Shown piece by piece: positions 32,501 to 42,231 of a stretch of 43,700 nucleotides of DNA (its first letter is position 1; every line of letters starts with the position of its first letter). The stretch spans positions 1 through 43,700 of the forward strand of contig JAJDDG010000106.1 of NCBI GenBank assembly GCA_029260435.1, read 5' to 3'. The position numbers were made by a program, and so were the translations under genes. Source of the DNA: Phycisphaerales bacterium (GTDB lineage: Bacteria > Planctomycetota > Phycisphaerae > Phycisphaerales > UBA1924). The notes beneath the pieces were generated by a model. That model saw nothing but the letters and a program-made list of their open reading frames with translations. It ran no database searches and was not told the origin of the DNA.

Positions 32501-33175
32501 CCCGGCGGAGATGTTGCGGTTTTCTGCGCGGAGCGCGGTGAGGACCTGCCCCGCGTTGAGCCCGCGCTGTGCGAGCTTGATGGGGTCGATGAGGACGCGC
32601 ATCTCGTGCTCTCGGCCGCCGAAGATGTTGACCTCGGCGACGCCGTCTACGCGCTCGAGGTAGGGCTTGATTTCGCGGTCCATCGCGTCCTGGAGTGTGG
32701 TGATGTCGAAGTTCGGGTGCAGGTGCGCTTTGGCGGGGTCGATATCCAAGATGATCCAGGCGATGGCGCTCTCTGCGGCGCCTTCGGCGGCGGTGACGGC
32801 GGGTTCGTCTACATCGTCGGGGTATTCGGGGACTTGTCGGAGTGCGTCGGAGACGTCCTGTCTTGCGCGGTCGATATCGGTTTCGATGTAGAACTCGAGG
32901 GTGATCTCGCACTGGCCCTCGCGGCTCACGCTCTTCATCTTCTTGAGGCCCTGGAGGTTCTTGAGTTGTTCCTCCTGCTCCTTGGCGATCTCGTCTACGA
33001 CTTCTTCGGGGGAGCGTCCTTGCCAGTTGGTGGTGACGCGGATGGTGGGGCGGTCTACATTCGGGGAGAGCTGGATCGGCATCGAGGCGAGCCCGATGAG
33101 CCCGAACATGACCACAAGGATCACGCCGACTGTGACCGAGACTGGCTTGGCGATAGAGGCGCGGATCAGGTCCAC
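29570..33175 (-). CDS. RND efflux transporter, HAE1 type
   Basis: 1201 residues. Inner-membrane pump that drives export with the proton gradient. Twelve helices and two large periplasmic loops. N-terminal DLIRASIAKPVSVTVGVILVVM and MPIQLSPNVDRPTIRV are typical of the HAE1 family. In TM4, VGMVVDNAIVVLENIYR carries the proton-relay Asp; the second position is Asn, as in many non-AcrB members. TM10 has GVVVNNAILIVHQS. The GTG at 33175 is used as start: it lies 4 nt after the adaptor stop (TGA 33182-33180), with AGGAG upstream. An in-frame ATG at 33313 would overlap the adaptor. Function in drug, metal or lipid export is not predictable. Confidence 0.93.
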   Translation of the reverse strand: MDLIRASIAKPVSVTVGVILVVMFGLIGLASMPIQLSPNVDRPTIRVTTNWQGRSPEEVVDEIAKEQEEQLKNLQGLKKMKSVSREGQCEITLEFYIETDIDRARQDVSDALRQVPEYPDDVDEPAVTAAEGAAESAIAWIILDIDPAKAHLHPNFDITTLQDAMDREIKPYLERVDGVAEVNIFGGREHEMRVLIDPIKLAQRGLNAGQVLTALRAENRNISAGTIAEGKRDYRIRVIGQFENEQDILDTIVAYREGGPVRVRDIGQVELGYQKQRGFVRSLGSPSIAINVKRRTGSNVMSIMSDLRVRLDEIRADILPRLHPTVGKDLRLRHVYDETIYISSSINLVTQNLWIGGTIAALVLLMFLRSIISTGVIVLAIPISIIGTFLALLAMGRSLNVISLAGLAFAVGMVVDNAIVVLENIYRHLHLGKKPMQAAYDGATEVWGAIIAATLTTVAVFIPILTIAEEAGQLFRDLSLAIVASVLLSLLISITVIPAACSRWLREHDAPKHPILHAFDSLFGLVPLAHKLTLCIADLVRWSITGWRALTIRPAIIVTLTLASILAAFAIAPPMDYLPAGNRNLVFGGLLIPPGYSVKQREIIANRIEDDLRDYATVDASDPAALAKLNPITRSDGDPFHPIGIDNFFIGSFSSSMFIGATSQQEDIVIPVGQLVTNAMNDIPDAFGGARQSSLFGRGIGGGNSIDIEIAGPNLDRVTYAANEIFDSLTADKRFGYSRVRPDPSNFNLEQQEWRVEVTRAGRELGLRTEDVGIVVRSLFDGAFVGDFRDASDTYDIRLLPIGGRLEYKEQVASIPIATPAGPTVPIDQVVKLTPSVAPQEIHRIEELPSVTLRVTPPDDRPLEAVMSELREEFIAPLQSAGILDQTMRVRLEGTAASLDEVKSALLGAPDPDAPTAAWQLALTTLAGLTFLAGIAIAIKAITRWITTNNPRMLYAAAGALILFGVISLVLLAPAQMPHLATARFVWAIVVTYLLMAALFESFVLPFVIMFSVPVAVVGGFIGLAIVHEVTAANPTIQPQKLDVLTMIGFVILIGVVVNNAILIVHQSLNLMQGRAETLHSHHERMSPTSAIAEAVRTRMRPVFMSTLTSVAGMTPLVLFPGAGSELYRGLGSVVIAGLLLATVFTLILVPLLLSLSLDMGAALRELFARKSTPSSPESIQNHQDESSESAQKTTPELAPA

Positions 33176-33179
33176 GGGC

Positions 33180-34319
33180 TCACTCTCCTCGTGCCCGTGC
33201 GGGGTCTGGGGTGTCGGAGGCGATGATGACTTTGGCGCTCGGGTAGAGGCGTTCGTTGCCCTCGATGACGAGTCGGGAGCCATCCTGGAGTGTGGCGGAC
33301 TGGACGACGACACGGTCGGCGATGGCGTACATGGGGCGGATGCGGGCGGGCATGGCGGTGTCGCTGACGATGAAGTAGACGAAGGTGCCTGCGTCGTCGC
33401 GGAGCAGGGCGTCTTTATGGATGGTGAGCGCGGCGACGGTCTGCCCGGTGGGGATGAGCCCGACGACGCTCATGCCGGGGCGGAGGGTGTGGTCTTTGTT
33501 GTCGAGTCTGACGCGGACGGGGAAGGTGCGGGCGAGTGTGTTGGCGGAGGAGATGACGTTCAGTACCTGCGTCTGGCGTTCCATGCCGATTGCTTCGATG
33601 TGTAGTTCGACTGTGACTGCGGAGTCGGTGGTGAGCAGCGGGAGGTACTGCTGGGGGACATCGAGGATGGCATCGATCGAATCGAGGGCGATGAGTTCGG
33701 CGACGGTGTCGCCCTCGGCGATCCACTCGCCGACCTCGGTTGATTTGGTGATGATCGAGCCGGCGAAGGGGGCACGGATGGTCATATCCTGCAGGCGGTC
33801 TTCGGCATCGGCGAGGTTCTGCTGCGCAACGAGGGCGTCTGCCGTTGCTTCGGCGAGGCGGGCCTGGGCGGCTTTTTCGGCGGTGCGGGCGTCGTCCACT
33901 TCGTTGACCGAGGCACCTTGCTGGGCCTGGGCTTGCTCGAGCCGGTGGACATCGCGGGATGCTTTTTCGAGTTCTGCTTCGCGGAGAGAGGTGATTGCGT
34001 TGGCGCTGTCCAGTTCTGCGCGGTAGCGCAAGACCTCGATGCGCACTCGGGTTTCATCGAGCTGCGCGAGAACCTGCCCGCGTTCGACTTCGTCGCCCGC
34101 GTCGAAGAATATCTCGGTGACGAGTCCTTCTGCTTGTGCGGCGAGGCGGGAGCGTTTTACCGGCTCGAACTCGCCGACGACTTCGCGGCGTTGTTCGACG
34201 GGCTCCATGCGTGCGGCGTCTACGCGGACGTGCGACGCGTGGCCCTGGGCGAGGGCTGGATTCGTGATAGCGAGCGCGGTCAGGATGGTGAAGATCCCGA
34301 GGGATCGGCGGGGGGGCAT
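33180..34319 (-). CDS. RND adaptor (membrane fusion protein)
   Basis: 379 residues with a signal peptide ending TNPALAQG (near residue 25). The typical order is visible: lipoyl half FEPVKRSRLAAQAEGLVTEIFFDAGDEVERGQVL, a long coiled-coil hairpin (about residues 90-160, Ala/Glu/Gln/Arg-rich), lipoyl second half IRAPFAGSIITKSTEVGEWI, then beta-barrel and membrane-proximal domains. Works with the RND pump encoded directly downstream (4-nt gap) as its periplasmic adaptor. No TolC-like outer-membrane factor is in the window. Confidence 0.92.
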   Translation of the reverse strand: MPPRRSLGIFTILTALAITNPALAQGHASHVRVDAARMEPVEQRREVVGEFEPVKRSRLAAQAEGLVTEIFFDAGDEVERGQVLAQLDETRVRIEVLRYRAELDSANAITSLREAELEKASRDVHRLEQAQAQQGASVNEVDDARTAEKAAQARLAEATADALVAQQNLADAEDRLQDMTIRAPFAGSIITKSTEVGEWIAEGDTVAELIALDSIDAILDVPQQYLPLLTTDSAVTVELHIEAIGMERQTQVLNVISSANTLARTFPVRVRLDNKDHTLRPGMSVVGLIPTGQTVAALTIHKDALLRDDAGTFVYFIVSDTAMPARIRPMYAIADRVVVQSATLQDGSRLVIEGNERLYPSAKVIIASDTPDPARARGE

Positions 34320-34473
34320 GCGGACTCCGGTGGTATTGGGCAGGGGCTGCGGGTCGTGGGAAGCCGGACCATCCTAGGGGCAATGGCAAAGGAAAACCCG
34401 CTGTGTTGGCAGCGGGATACTAAGCATATGGAAGTGGAATTGTATTCCGGCAAGGTCCGGAAACCGGAGGGGC

Positions 34474-35790
<1,317 letters not shown>

Positions 35791-35986
35791 GCGATCCTCG
35801 CAAAGGGTCTCTGTGGGCACCGTCTCCGACCGCGCGGCACCGAGTGCGTCTGGTATATCGACTGCAGACGCGGGCTGCTCAACGAGCTTCCCAACAGGAT
35901 GGGTGATTTCGTGTCTTGTTGCAATCGTTGTAAAGGATATGCAACGGGGACGTGGATGGATAAGAGTCGCGGACCAGAGAATCGCC

Positions 35987-36286
35987 CTAATCCGGTGTTT
36001 TTTGGTCGGGTGGATCGGTGGGAGGTGGTTGATCGGATGGAGAATCTGGGGGGGTTTGGGCACCCGCCTGTCCCAGGATGGCGAGGCGGGCCATTTCGTA
36101 CTCCTGCTCTGAGAGCTTGCCTTCGGCTTTGAGGGTGCGGAGTTGGTGGAGCGTGAGCCCCGCACCTTGTTCGTTGTCGGCGTCGTCGAGGTAATAACGG
36201 CGGAGCCAGACGAAGATGATCATGCCCACGATGAGCAGGGCGATCATCAGCCCGATGGGGACGAGGAGTTGGCCGATTGGCATCAT
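35987..36286 (-). CDS. Small membrane protein with SHOCT-like motif
   Basis: 99 residues. One membrane helix at about residues 8-28 ([21 protein letters not shown]), followed by [28 protein letters not shown], which matches the short C-terminal SHOCT pattern (Leu-x-Leu-x3-G-x-Ile/Leu-x-x-x-E-Y/F). The C-terminal 30 residues are Pro/Asp-rich and disordered. Starts 6 bp after the tig stop, so it is probably co-transcribed with trigger factor. Function unknown; SHOCT domains occur in oligomeric membrane proteins. Confidence 0.75.
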   Translation of the reverse strand: MMPIGQLLVPIGLMIALLIVGMIIFVWLRRYYLDDADNEQGAGLTLHQLRTLKAEGKLSEQEYEMARLAILGQAGAQTPPDSPSDQPPPTDPPDQKTPD

Positions 36287-36292
36287 CGGGGG

Positions 36293-37684
36293 TTACGCGG
36301 AGACATCCACCTTGTCGGTGCCTTGTTCGGTATTGACGGATTTGTTGTATTCGTCGACGGGGATTTCTGAGATCTTGGCGCTGGCGAGGATGGCGTCGAG
36401 TGTTTTGTGCTCGCGGACCTGCTGCGCGATGGTATTGATCTGGTTCTGCTGGATGAGCTGGTCGCGGAGTTCTGTCGGGGAGACGCCGCGGTCCTGCGCC
36501 ATCTGGACGATGCGTCCGTTGATCTCGTCTTCGGTGAGCTGGACGTCGAGCTTGTTTGCGATCTGCCCGAGGATGAAGAAGAGCTTGAGTTCGCGCTGGG
36601 CGAGGGTGTCGGAGGCGGCTCGGAGTTCGGCGATGTTTTCCTCGATCTTCGCTTCGTCGAGGCCGCGGTACATCAGTTCCATACGACGGCGCTGTAGGTT
36701 GCGTGCGGCCTGGTCCTCGGTGAGGCGCTCGGGGAGCGTCATCTCGACGTTGTCGAGGAGATACGTCGCGGCCTGCTGGCGCATGGCGTTCTGCTGTTCG
36801 AGCAGGGCGCGCTGGTTGAGGCGGAGGGTGAGCACCTCGCGGAGTTGGGCTTCGTCCTGGAGCCCGAATTTCTCGATGAGACTCTCGATGGTTGCGGGGA
36901 CGATGCGCTCGATTCGTTCGATTTCGAATGTGATTTCGAGGTTTTTTCCGCGGACGCGGTCGTCTTCGTGGTTGTCGGGGCCTTTGGTTTTTAGTTCGAG
37001 CTTGTCGTTTGGTTTCGGCAGACCGACCTTCTTCGCGAAGTCGTCGAACTTGATGCCGAGGATTGCGCCTGAGCCGTCGGCGTCTTTGGCGGGGAGTTGG
37101 ATGACCGCTCCGTCGATGTCGAGGATCTTCTCGCCTTCGGCGATCATGATGCCCTTGCCGATGCAGTAGTCGCCGGGCTCGGATTTATCCTTGTGGTCGA
37201 GTTCGCCCTCGGACTCGCGGATCTTGTTGATCTGCTTGTCTACATGGTCATCGCCGATCTCGACGATTGGTTTTTTGATCTCGATGGCATCATAGTCGGG
37301 GAGGTCGAATTCGGGGGAGACTTCGACTTCGAGCGAGAAAGTGATTGGCGTGCCTGGCTCGACAACAGCGTTCTCGAGTTCGTCACCGCCTACGGGTTCT
37401 CCGAGGACAGCGAGTTCGTTGTCCTGGATCGCCTGCTGGTACGCGGCGGCGACGAGTTGCTGCTTGGCTTCGTCGCGGACGGCGGTGCCGAAGCGTTTCT
37501 CGACGATCGATCGTGGTGCCTTGCCTGGGCGGAACCCGGGCAGTTGGGCGTCTGCCATGATGGAATCGAGAGAAGATTCGATCTGCTCGGCGACGGCTTC
37601 GCCGGGGATGGTGATCGTGATCTTTTTGCGGCTTGGGCCGACTTCCTCGACGACCGCCTGTGAGGCTGGCGCTTGGGTGTTCAT
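36293..37684 (-). CDS. tig: Trigger factor
   Basis: 463 residues from the ATG at 37684. Ribosome-bound chaperone for nascent chains. Ribosome-binding signature LPGFRPGKAPRSIVEKRFG (residues about 48-66), then an FKBP-type PPIase part (about 170-270) that is divergent, and a long helical C-terminal chaperone domain with REHKTLDAILASAKI near the end. AGGA sits 14 nt upstream of the start, further than usual. In-frame ATGs upstream would add 32 residues without family resemblance. First gene of a tig, SHOCT, clpX array. Confidence 0.95.
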   Translation of the reverse strand: MNTQAPASQAVVEEVGPSRKKITITIPGEAVAEQIESSLDSIMADAQLPGFRPGKAPRSIVEKRFGTAVRDEAKQQLVAAAYQQAIQDNELAVLGEPVGGDELENAVVEPGTPITFSLEVEVSPEFDLPDYDAIEIKKPIVEIGDDHVDKQINKIRESEGELDHKDKSEPGDYCIGKGIMIAEGEKILDIDGAVIQLPAKDADGSGAILGIKFDDFAKKVGLPKPNDKLELKTKGPDNHEDDRVRGKNLEITFEIERIERIVPATIESLIEKFGLQDEAQLREVLTLRLNQRALLEQQNAMRQQAATYLLDNVEMTLPERLTEDQAARNLQRRRMELMYRGLDEAKIEENIAELRAASDTLAQRELKLFFILGQIANKLDVQLTEDEINGRIVQMAQDRGVSPTELRDQLIQQNQINTIAQQVREHKTLDAILASAKISEIPVDEYNKSVNTEQGTDKVDVSA

Positions 37685-37831
37685 GGGTCTGCGATCCTGT
37701 TTTCTATCCCTAGATCCCACCCACATCGGCGGGTATTGGAGCGGGACGTGGCAAGATACACCGGCGAGCGGTATCCGCAAAGCGCGGGGTGCTTGCGGAG
37801 GGCTTGGGGTGAGTGAGCCGATGGCAGGATT

Positions 37832-38527
37832 GTGGCGAGGCGATGTGATCGAAATCTGGATCTGGCGGCGGCTCTGGCACTGGGGGGGGCGTGTCTGGGG
37901 GTGTGCGCCTGCGAGGGCGAGGTTGCGCAGGGGGATGACGGGCTGGTGGCGACGATGTTCAGGGGGCAGTCAGAGAAAGAGACGGTGGTGGTGGTGATCG
38001 ATCGTTCGGCGGAGGAGGGGGACACAGAGGAGGAGAGTGGGGCGGAGCCCGAGGGGGAAGCGATTGATCTGGAGAATATGAACGTGGTGTTTGTTTATCG
38101 GGATGAAGGGGGGCAGGTGGTCGAGCGGGCGGATTTCCCGACGCCCGAGGGCGAGGATCTGCGGTTTAGCGGGGAGTGGGTTCGGCGCGTGCATGGCGAT
38201 GCGTATTCGCTTGAGGTGCGGATGGTGTTGAGGGCGGATGGGGTGTACCGGGCGGATGTGTATGGGGAGCGGTTTGACTCGGATGCGAGCGAGCGAGCGC
38301 AGCTTTCGGGGGAGTGGGACGCCCGTGGTGATGATGTGCTGATGCAGGTGTACGAGACATCGAACCCGCGGCTGTTTCCCAAGGGGATGCTGGAGGTGTT
38401 GGGTGGCGGGCGGATCGAGGAGGGGGTCTGGACGTTTCTCGATTCGAGGGGGATTCGGCGGACTGCGAGGCGGGTACGGCTCGAAGACATCACCACTGGC
38501 GACGGGAATCAGGCGGATGACGCCTAG
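37832..38527 (+). CDS. Lipoprotein-like hypothetical protein
   Basis: 231 residues from the GTG at 37832. The start DLAAALALGGACLGVCAC looks like a lipoprotein signal, though two Cys (C21, C25) compete as lipobox residue. Residues 60-90 are acidic (EEGDTEEESGAEPEGEA). The rest is a probably beta-rich region (NMNVVFVYRDEGGQVVERADFPTPEG; SGEWVRRVHGDAYSLEVRMVL). I do not recognise the family. Divergent from tig; ends 42 bp before the tRNA gene. Confidence 0.65.
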   Translation: MARRCDRNLDLAAALALGGACLGVCACEGEVAQGDDGLVATMFRGQSEKETVVVVIDRSAEEGDTEEESGAEPEGEAIDLENMNVVFVYRDEGGQVVERADFPTPEGEDLRFSGEWVRRVHGDAYSLEVRMVLRADGVYRADVYGERFDSDASERAQLSGEWDARGDDVLMQVYETSNPRLFPKGMLEVLGGGRIEEGVWTFLDSRGIRRTARRVRLEDITTGDGNQADDA

Positions 38528-38530
38528 CCT

Positions 38531-38556
38531 TTGGCTTGGGGGGGTGTCGCTACAAT
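38531..38556 (+). promoter_or_regulatory. Possible tRNA-Leu promoter
   Basis: TACAAT (38551-38556) is a good -10 element, 13 bp before the tRNA 5' end. The nearest -35-like TTGGCT (38531-38536) gives a 14-bp spacer, which is short. Only the -10 is persuasive. Confidence 0.35.
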
Positions 38557-38569
38557 GCTCGGCCCGCAC

Positions 38570-38653
38570 GCCGGAGTGGCGGAATTGGCAGACGCAGTGG
38601 ATTCAAAATCCACCGAGGTAAAACTCATGAGGGTTCGAGTCCCTCCTCCGGTA
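38570..38653 (+). tRNA. tRNA-Leu(CAA)
   Basis: 84-nt class II tRNA. Acceptor stem GCCGGAG pairs with CTCCGGT (the first pair is G-U), followed by discriminator A. The D-arm contains AATTGGCAGA. Anticodon stem GTGGA/TCCAC with loop TTCAAAA gives anticodon CAA, reading UUG codons. The long variable arm GAG-GTAAAA-CTC is the leucine type. T-arm GAGGG-TTCGAGT-CCCTC. CCA is not encoded. Confidence 0.95.
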
Positions 38654-38783
38654 TTCGCAGAGAAGACGCATATGCACGAACGGTCGATAGGACTACCCCC
38701 TCGGTGGTAGGCTGGTATGTTGAGATTGGTCGCGGGTCCGCGTGGGCGAGCGGCGGTAGAGTTGCATACTCGAGGGAGCCTTC

Positions 38784-39092
38784 ATGTCCGAGCAGACGAA
38801 CCCCACACAGCAGGTGCAGATCCGTCTTGATGAATCCAAGATGGTGACGACGTACGCGAACACGATCCGGACCTCGACGACCGGGGACGAGATGATCCTC
38901 GATTTCGGATTGAACCTGCCGACGCAAGGCGCGGGAGATGGTCAGGCGGCGCAGATGGTGTTCTCGGTTGGATCGCGCGTGGTGATGAACTGGCCCGGTG
39001 CCAAACGACTCACACTGAGTTTGCAGCAGGCGATAGCGAACTACGAGAAGCACTACGGCCCGATTGAGGTCGCGCCCACCGGTCAGCAGTAG
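38784..39092 (+). CDS. DUF3467 family protein
   Basis: 102 residues. Resembles DUF3467: QIRLDESKMVTTYANTIRTSTTGDEMILDFGLNLP at residues 11-45 is the characteristic block, followed by a SRVVMNWPGAKRLTLSLQQAI segment. The function of the family is unknown; members are small cytosolic proteins common in planctomycetes and other bacteria. GAGGGAG 5 nt before the ATG supports the start. It faces pheA tail-to-tail with an 18-bp gap. Confidence 0.85.
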   Translation: MSEQTNPTQQVQIRLDESKMVTTYANTIRTSTTGDEMILDFGLNLPTQGAGDGQAAQMVFSVGSRVVMNWPGAKRLTLSLQQAIANYEKHYGPIEVAPTGQQ

Positions 39093-39110
39093 TCACGGCA
39101 AGACGTCTGA

Positions 39111-40238
39111 TCAGAGGATGCGCGTTGCGCGGGGGTATGAGCCGAGGACGGTGATGTCCTTGCAGTGTGCGCGGACTTCTTCGATCGCCTGTGCGACGTT
39201 CTCGTCGGAGCGATGCCCGGTGAGATCTGCGAAAAATGTGTACCGCCAGTTGACGCGTCCGGATGGGCGCTTGTCGATGTGCGAGAGGTTGATCTTGCGC
39301 TGGTCGAAGACCTGGAGCACGCTGACGAGTGCGCCGGGTTTGTCTTCGGTTGTGAACATCACCGAGGTTTTATCGTCGCCGCTCGGTTCGGCCTTCTGCT
39401 TGGCGATGATGCAGAAACGGGTGATGTTGTTCGGGTCGTCTTCGATGTCCTCGAAGATGGTGTTGACACCGTAGATCTGCCCGGCGAGGACGGAAGCGAT
39501 CGCGGCGGAGCCTCGTCCTGGTTCAAGGAGTGCTTCGGCTTTGGTGGTCTGTACGGCGCGGGCGGTGCTGGCGGCGGGGACTTGTTCTGCGCCGGGGAAC
39601 TGGATGGAGAGCCAGCGTCGGCACTGGGAGAAGACCTCTGGTTTGGAGTGGATGCGTTTGACCTCGCGCGGCTCGCAGTTGGCGAGCAAGGAGTGGTGCA
39701 CGGAGATGAGGACTTCTGAGTAGATGGAAAGTTTTTCGCCGTGTTCGCGGAAGGCGTCGAGTGTTTCGACGACGCCGCCGCCGGTTGAGTTTTCGATGGG
39801 GACGATGCCGTAGTGACAGTGTTCGCGGACGACCTCGGTGAAGACGCCGGCGATCTCGTGCATGTCCTCGAAGGAGACGGAGGAGCCGAAGTGCTTTGTC
39901 GCAGCCTGGTGGGAGAAGGAGCCTTGCGGGCCGAGGTAGCCGATGCGGAGCGGGTGTTCGAGTGCGAAGGAGCCCGACATGAGTTCGCGGTAGACCGCTT
40001 CGATCGCGCCGGGCGGGAGGGGGCCCGCGCTGGCGCCGAGGACTTTCTTGAGGACGGCGGCTTCGCGGTGGGGGGCGTAGATCGGTGTGCCGGTGTTTTG
40101 CTTGACCTTGCCGACATCTACCACGAGTTTGGCGCGCTCGTTGAGCAGTTCGACCAATCGGCGATCGACGTCATCGATACCGGTACGGAGAGCCTCGAGA
40201 TCTTTCGGGGAGTGGGGTTGCTCTGGTGCGTCGCTCAT
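39111..40238 (-). CDS. pheA: Bifunctional chorismate mutase / prephenate dehydratase
   Basis: 375 residues from the ATG at 40238; an ATG at 40253 would add 5. Phenylalanine biosynthesis. AroQ-type chorismate mutase at residues 14-90 (LRTGIDDVDRRLVELLNERAKLV, then HREAAVLKKV). Prephenate dehydratase at about 100-280, with LGPQGSFSHQAA and PIENSTGGGV and the catalytic NITRFCII. The ACT domain (about 295-365) KPGALVSVLQVF ... NLSHIDKRP binds Phe for feedback control. Domain order is the one usual outside enterobacteria (P-protein). Confidence 0.96.
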   Translation of the reverse strand: MSDAPEQPHSPKDLEALRTGIDDVDRRLVELLNERAKLVVDVGKVKQNTGTPIYAPHREAAVLKKVLGASAGPLPPGAIEAVYRELMSGSFALEHPLRIGYLGPQGSFSHQAATKHFGSSVSFEDMHEIAGVFTEVVREHCHYGIVPIENSTGGGVVETLDAFREHGEKLSIYSEVLISVHHSLLANCEPREVKRIHSKPEVFSQCRRWLSIQFPGAEQVPAASTARAVQTTKAEALLEPGRGSAAIASVLAGQIYGVNTIFEDIEDDPNNITRFCIIAKQKAEPSGDDKTSVMFTTEDKPGALVSVLQVFDQRKINLSHIDKRPSGRVNWRYTFFADLTGHRSDENVAQAIEEVRAHCKDITVLGSYPRATRIL

Positions 40239-40342
40239 ATGTTCATTCTGCATCGGCGATCGGGGTGGTCGGCTGCGATCACCCGGGTGATAATCTGGCG
40301 ATCCTATACTGATCGGGAGCGTAGCACGGGCGTCCTGCCCGG

Positions 40343-41263
40343 ATGAGCTTTGGAGTGCCTGGCCTGATGCAAGCAACGGATATCACGGAGAGCTTCGGGC
40401 AGGGGGTGTGGCAGCAGGAGGCGGTCGAGGTGGCCCGCGGTGCGGCGGAGTCTGTGCCTGCTTCTGCGCATGTGGTGATGCTGGTGATGCTGATCGCGGG
40501 GCTGGTGATGCTGCTGGTGGGGCGCAAGTTCCTGAAGACAGTCTTTGTCGGGGCTGGGGCGGCGGGCGCGATGACGCTCGGGTACTTCGGGCCGGCTTCG
40601 CTGGGGCTTTCTGTTGATCCGTTGATCATGGCGATCGTGCTCGGTGTGATTGGTGCGCTGGTCGGTTGGGCGGCGTTTCGGATGACAGTCGCGGCGGTGT
40701 TGGGCGTGGTGTTTGCGATGGGCGGGCCTGTGTTTACAGCCTCGTTTACGGGTGTGGATATGCATCCGGCGCAGGTGGAGCAGGCGGTCGGGGCGCTGGA
40801 ACCATCGGAGTTGTTGCTGGAGGACGTGCCGCTTGATGTCTTTGAGAGTGGGGAGGCGGCTGGCGGGGAGGGAGCGGTGAAGGAGGCGGCTGCGGCTCGG
40901 GTGCGGGTGTTCGTGCGCGGTTTCACGGATGAGTTTGCGCGGTATTGGAACGGGCTGCCGCAGAGCACGAGGATGACGCTGTTCTGGTCCAGCGTGGTGG
41001 GCGGGCTGCTGGGGATCGCTATCGGGTTGGTGCTGCCCAAACGGGCGGCGGCGGTGGTGACGAGTGTGCTCGGGGCGGGGATGGTGCTGCTCGCGGGTTC
41101 GTGGTTCCTGTTTTCCAACGGGATTCATCTGCCCGGCAGTTCCCCCGAGAGCGGGGGGGTGCCCTCGCCTCGCGTGGTCGCGGTGGCTTGGGCGGTGCTC
41201 GCGGCGGTGGGGATCGGGATGCAGTGGACCAAAAAGGTCGCACGCGCCGATAACGACGACTGA
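40343..41263 (+). CDS. Polytopic Gly-rich membrane protein
   Basis: 306 residues. Six or seven hydrophobic helices rich in Gly/Ala/Val (VVMLVMLIAGLVMLLVG; FVGAGAAGAMTLGYF; IMAIVLGVIGALVGWAAF; SSVVGGLLGIAIGLVLP). A hydrophilic loop of about 70 residues separates helices 4 and 5. GxxxG spacing recurs. It recalls DUF4203/TM7S3-like proteins, but I cannot assign it. ATGs at 40343 and 40367 are both possible starts. Followed by a gene for a similar protein, and transcribed divergently from pheA. Confidence 0.65.
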   Translation: MSFGVPGLMQATDITESFGQGVWQQEAVEVARGAAESVPASAHVVMLVMLIAGLVMLLVGRKFLKTVFVGAGAAGAMTLGYFGPASLGLSVDPLIMAIVLGVIGALVGWAAFRMTVAAVLGVVFAMGGPVFTASFTGVDMHPAQVEQAVGALEPSELLLEDVPLDVFESGEAAGGEGAVKEAAAARVRVFVRGFTDEFARYWNGLPQSTRMTLFWSSVVGGLLGIAIGLVLPKRAAAVVTSVLGAGMVLLAGSWFLFSNGIHLPGSSPESGGVPSPRVVAVAWAVLAAVGIGMQWTKKVARADNDD

Positions 41264-41297
41264 GCCCCTTTGACTCGTTCAGGAGTTTTTGTCTGTC

Positions 41298-42071
41298 ATG
41301 TGGCGCATCTTCGCATTTATCGCCCAGTCCACATCTGAGGGTGGGCATTTGTCGCCGCCGCCTTCGGGCAATCCGATCAGTCTGATCAACGAGCGGCTGC
41401 GCACGAATCTTGATGTGCTGAATCACCCGGACGCGATGACGGAGATCGTTCGGCAGATCAATCTGGTGTGGGCGTTGATCTTCATCATTCTTGGTGGGCT
41501 GAGTGTGCTCAACGGGTATCGCTGGCACAAGGGGATCATCATTGTTCTCGCGGCGCTGTCGGGGATATGGGCGGGCATGGCGCTGGGTGCGCAGGTCGGT
41601 GATGTGATGATCGCGGCGGCATGTCTGTCGGTCTTGTTTGCGATTATTGCGTGGCCCCTGCTCAGGTATTCCGTCGCGGTGTTTGGTGGGTTGGCCGGTG
41701 CGTTTGCGGGCGCGAATCTGTGGACAGCGATCGGCTTGCAGTCTGAACTGCACTACATGGGCGCGATGATCGGTCTTATTGCGGTTGGGATGCTGGCGTT
41801 CATGGCGTTCCGCGCGGTTGTTGTGCTGCTGACAACGGTGGGCGGCGCATCGCTTCTGGTGTTTGGTGGTCTCTCGGCGATGATGTACATCGACTCATGG
41901 GAGAACGCGCTGGCGAACAGCCTGCAGAGCAAGCCGCTGATCCTGCCTTTGATCGTGGCGTGCGCGGCGGGGATCGGCGCGGTGATCCAGGTGGGTGGCG
42001 GGCTCAAGGGTCTCAACGAGCAGGCGGACAAGGCGGACCCGGTGAAGCAGAAGCGCAAGGCCGCGGCTTAG
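41298..42071 (+). CDS. Second polytopic Gly-rich membrane protein
   Basis: About 257 residues. Seven hydrophobic stretches, with LIFIILGGLSVLNGY, VLAALSGIWAGMALGAQVGD and GGLAGAFAGANLW, resembling those of the preceding protein, so the two may be paralogous or act as a pair. The C-terminal tail is charged (KGLNEQADKADPVKQKRKAAA). The ATG at 41298 is 12 nt from an AGGAG; a TTG at 41289 is 3 nt from it, so the start is uncertain. Function unknown. Confidence 0.65.
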   Translation: MWRIFAFIAQSTSEGGHLSPPPSGNPISLINERLRTNLDVLNHPDAMTEIVRQINLVWALIFIILGGLSVLNGYRWHKGIIIVLAALSGIWAGMALGAQVGDVMIAAACLSVLFAIIAWPLLRYSVAVFGGLAGAFAGANLWTAIGLQSELHYMGAMIGLIAVGMLAFMAFRAVVVLLTTVGGASLLVFGGLSAMMYIDSWENALANSLQSKPLILPLIVACAAGIGAVIQVGGGLKGLNEQADKADPVKQKRKAAA

Positions 42072-42231
42072 GATCTCGCGCTGCAAAACCGGAAACCGGT
42101 TCTGAGCCATTGAAAACACCCATATCACGCACCATTTTGGCGGGGAGTATTGCCCAGCGGCGTATCGGGTGGATATGGTTGCGGTGTTGCATTTGTTTGG
42201 ATTATGCGGTGGGCGGGAGATGGAGCGGAAG

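Noticed and set aside
29570-33313. Longer RND start at 33313
   Set aside because: Its first 46 residues overlap the adaptor coding end and are low complexity; the GTG at 33175 has proper spacing to a ribosome site and begins the family domain.
38570-38653. tRNA-linked integration site
   Set aside because: Downstream there is no integrase and no repeat of the tRNA 3' end that I can see.
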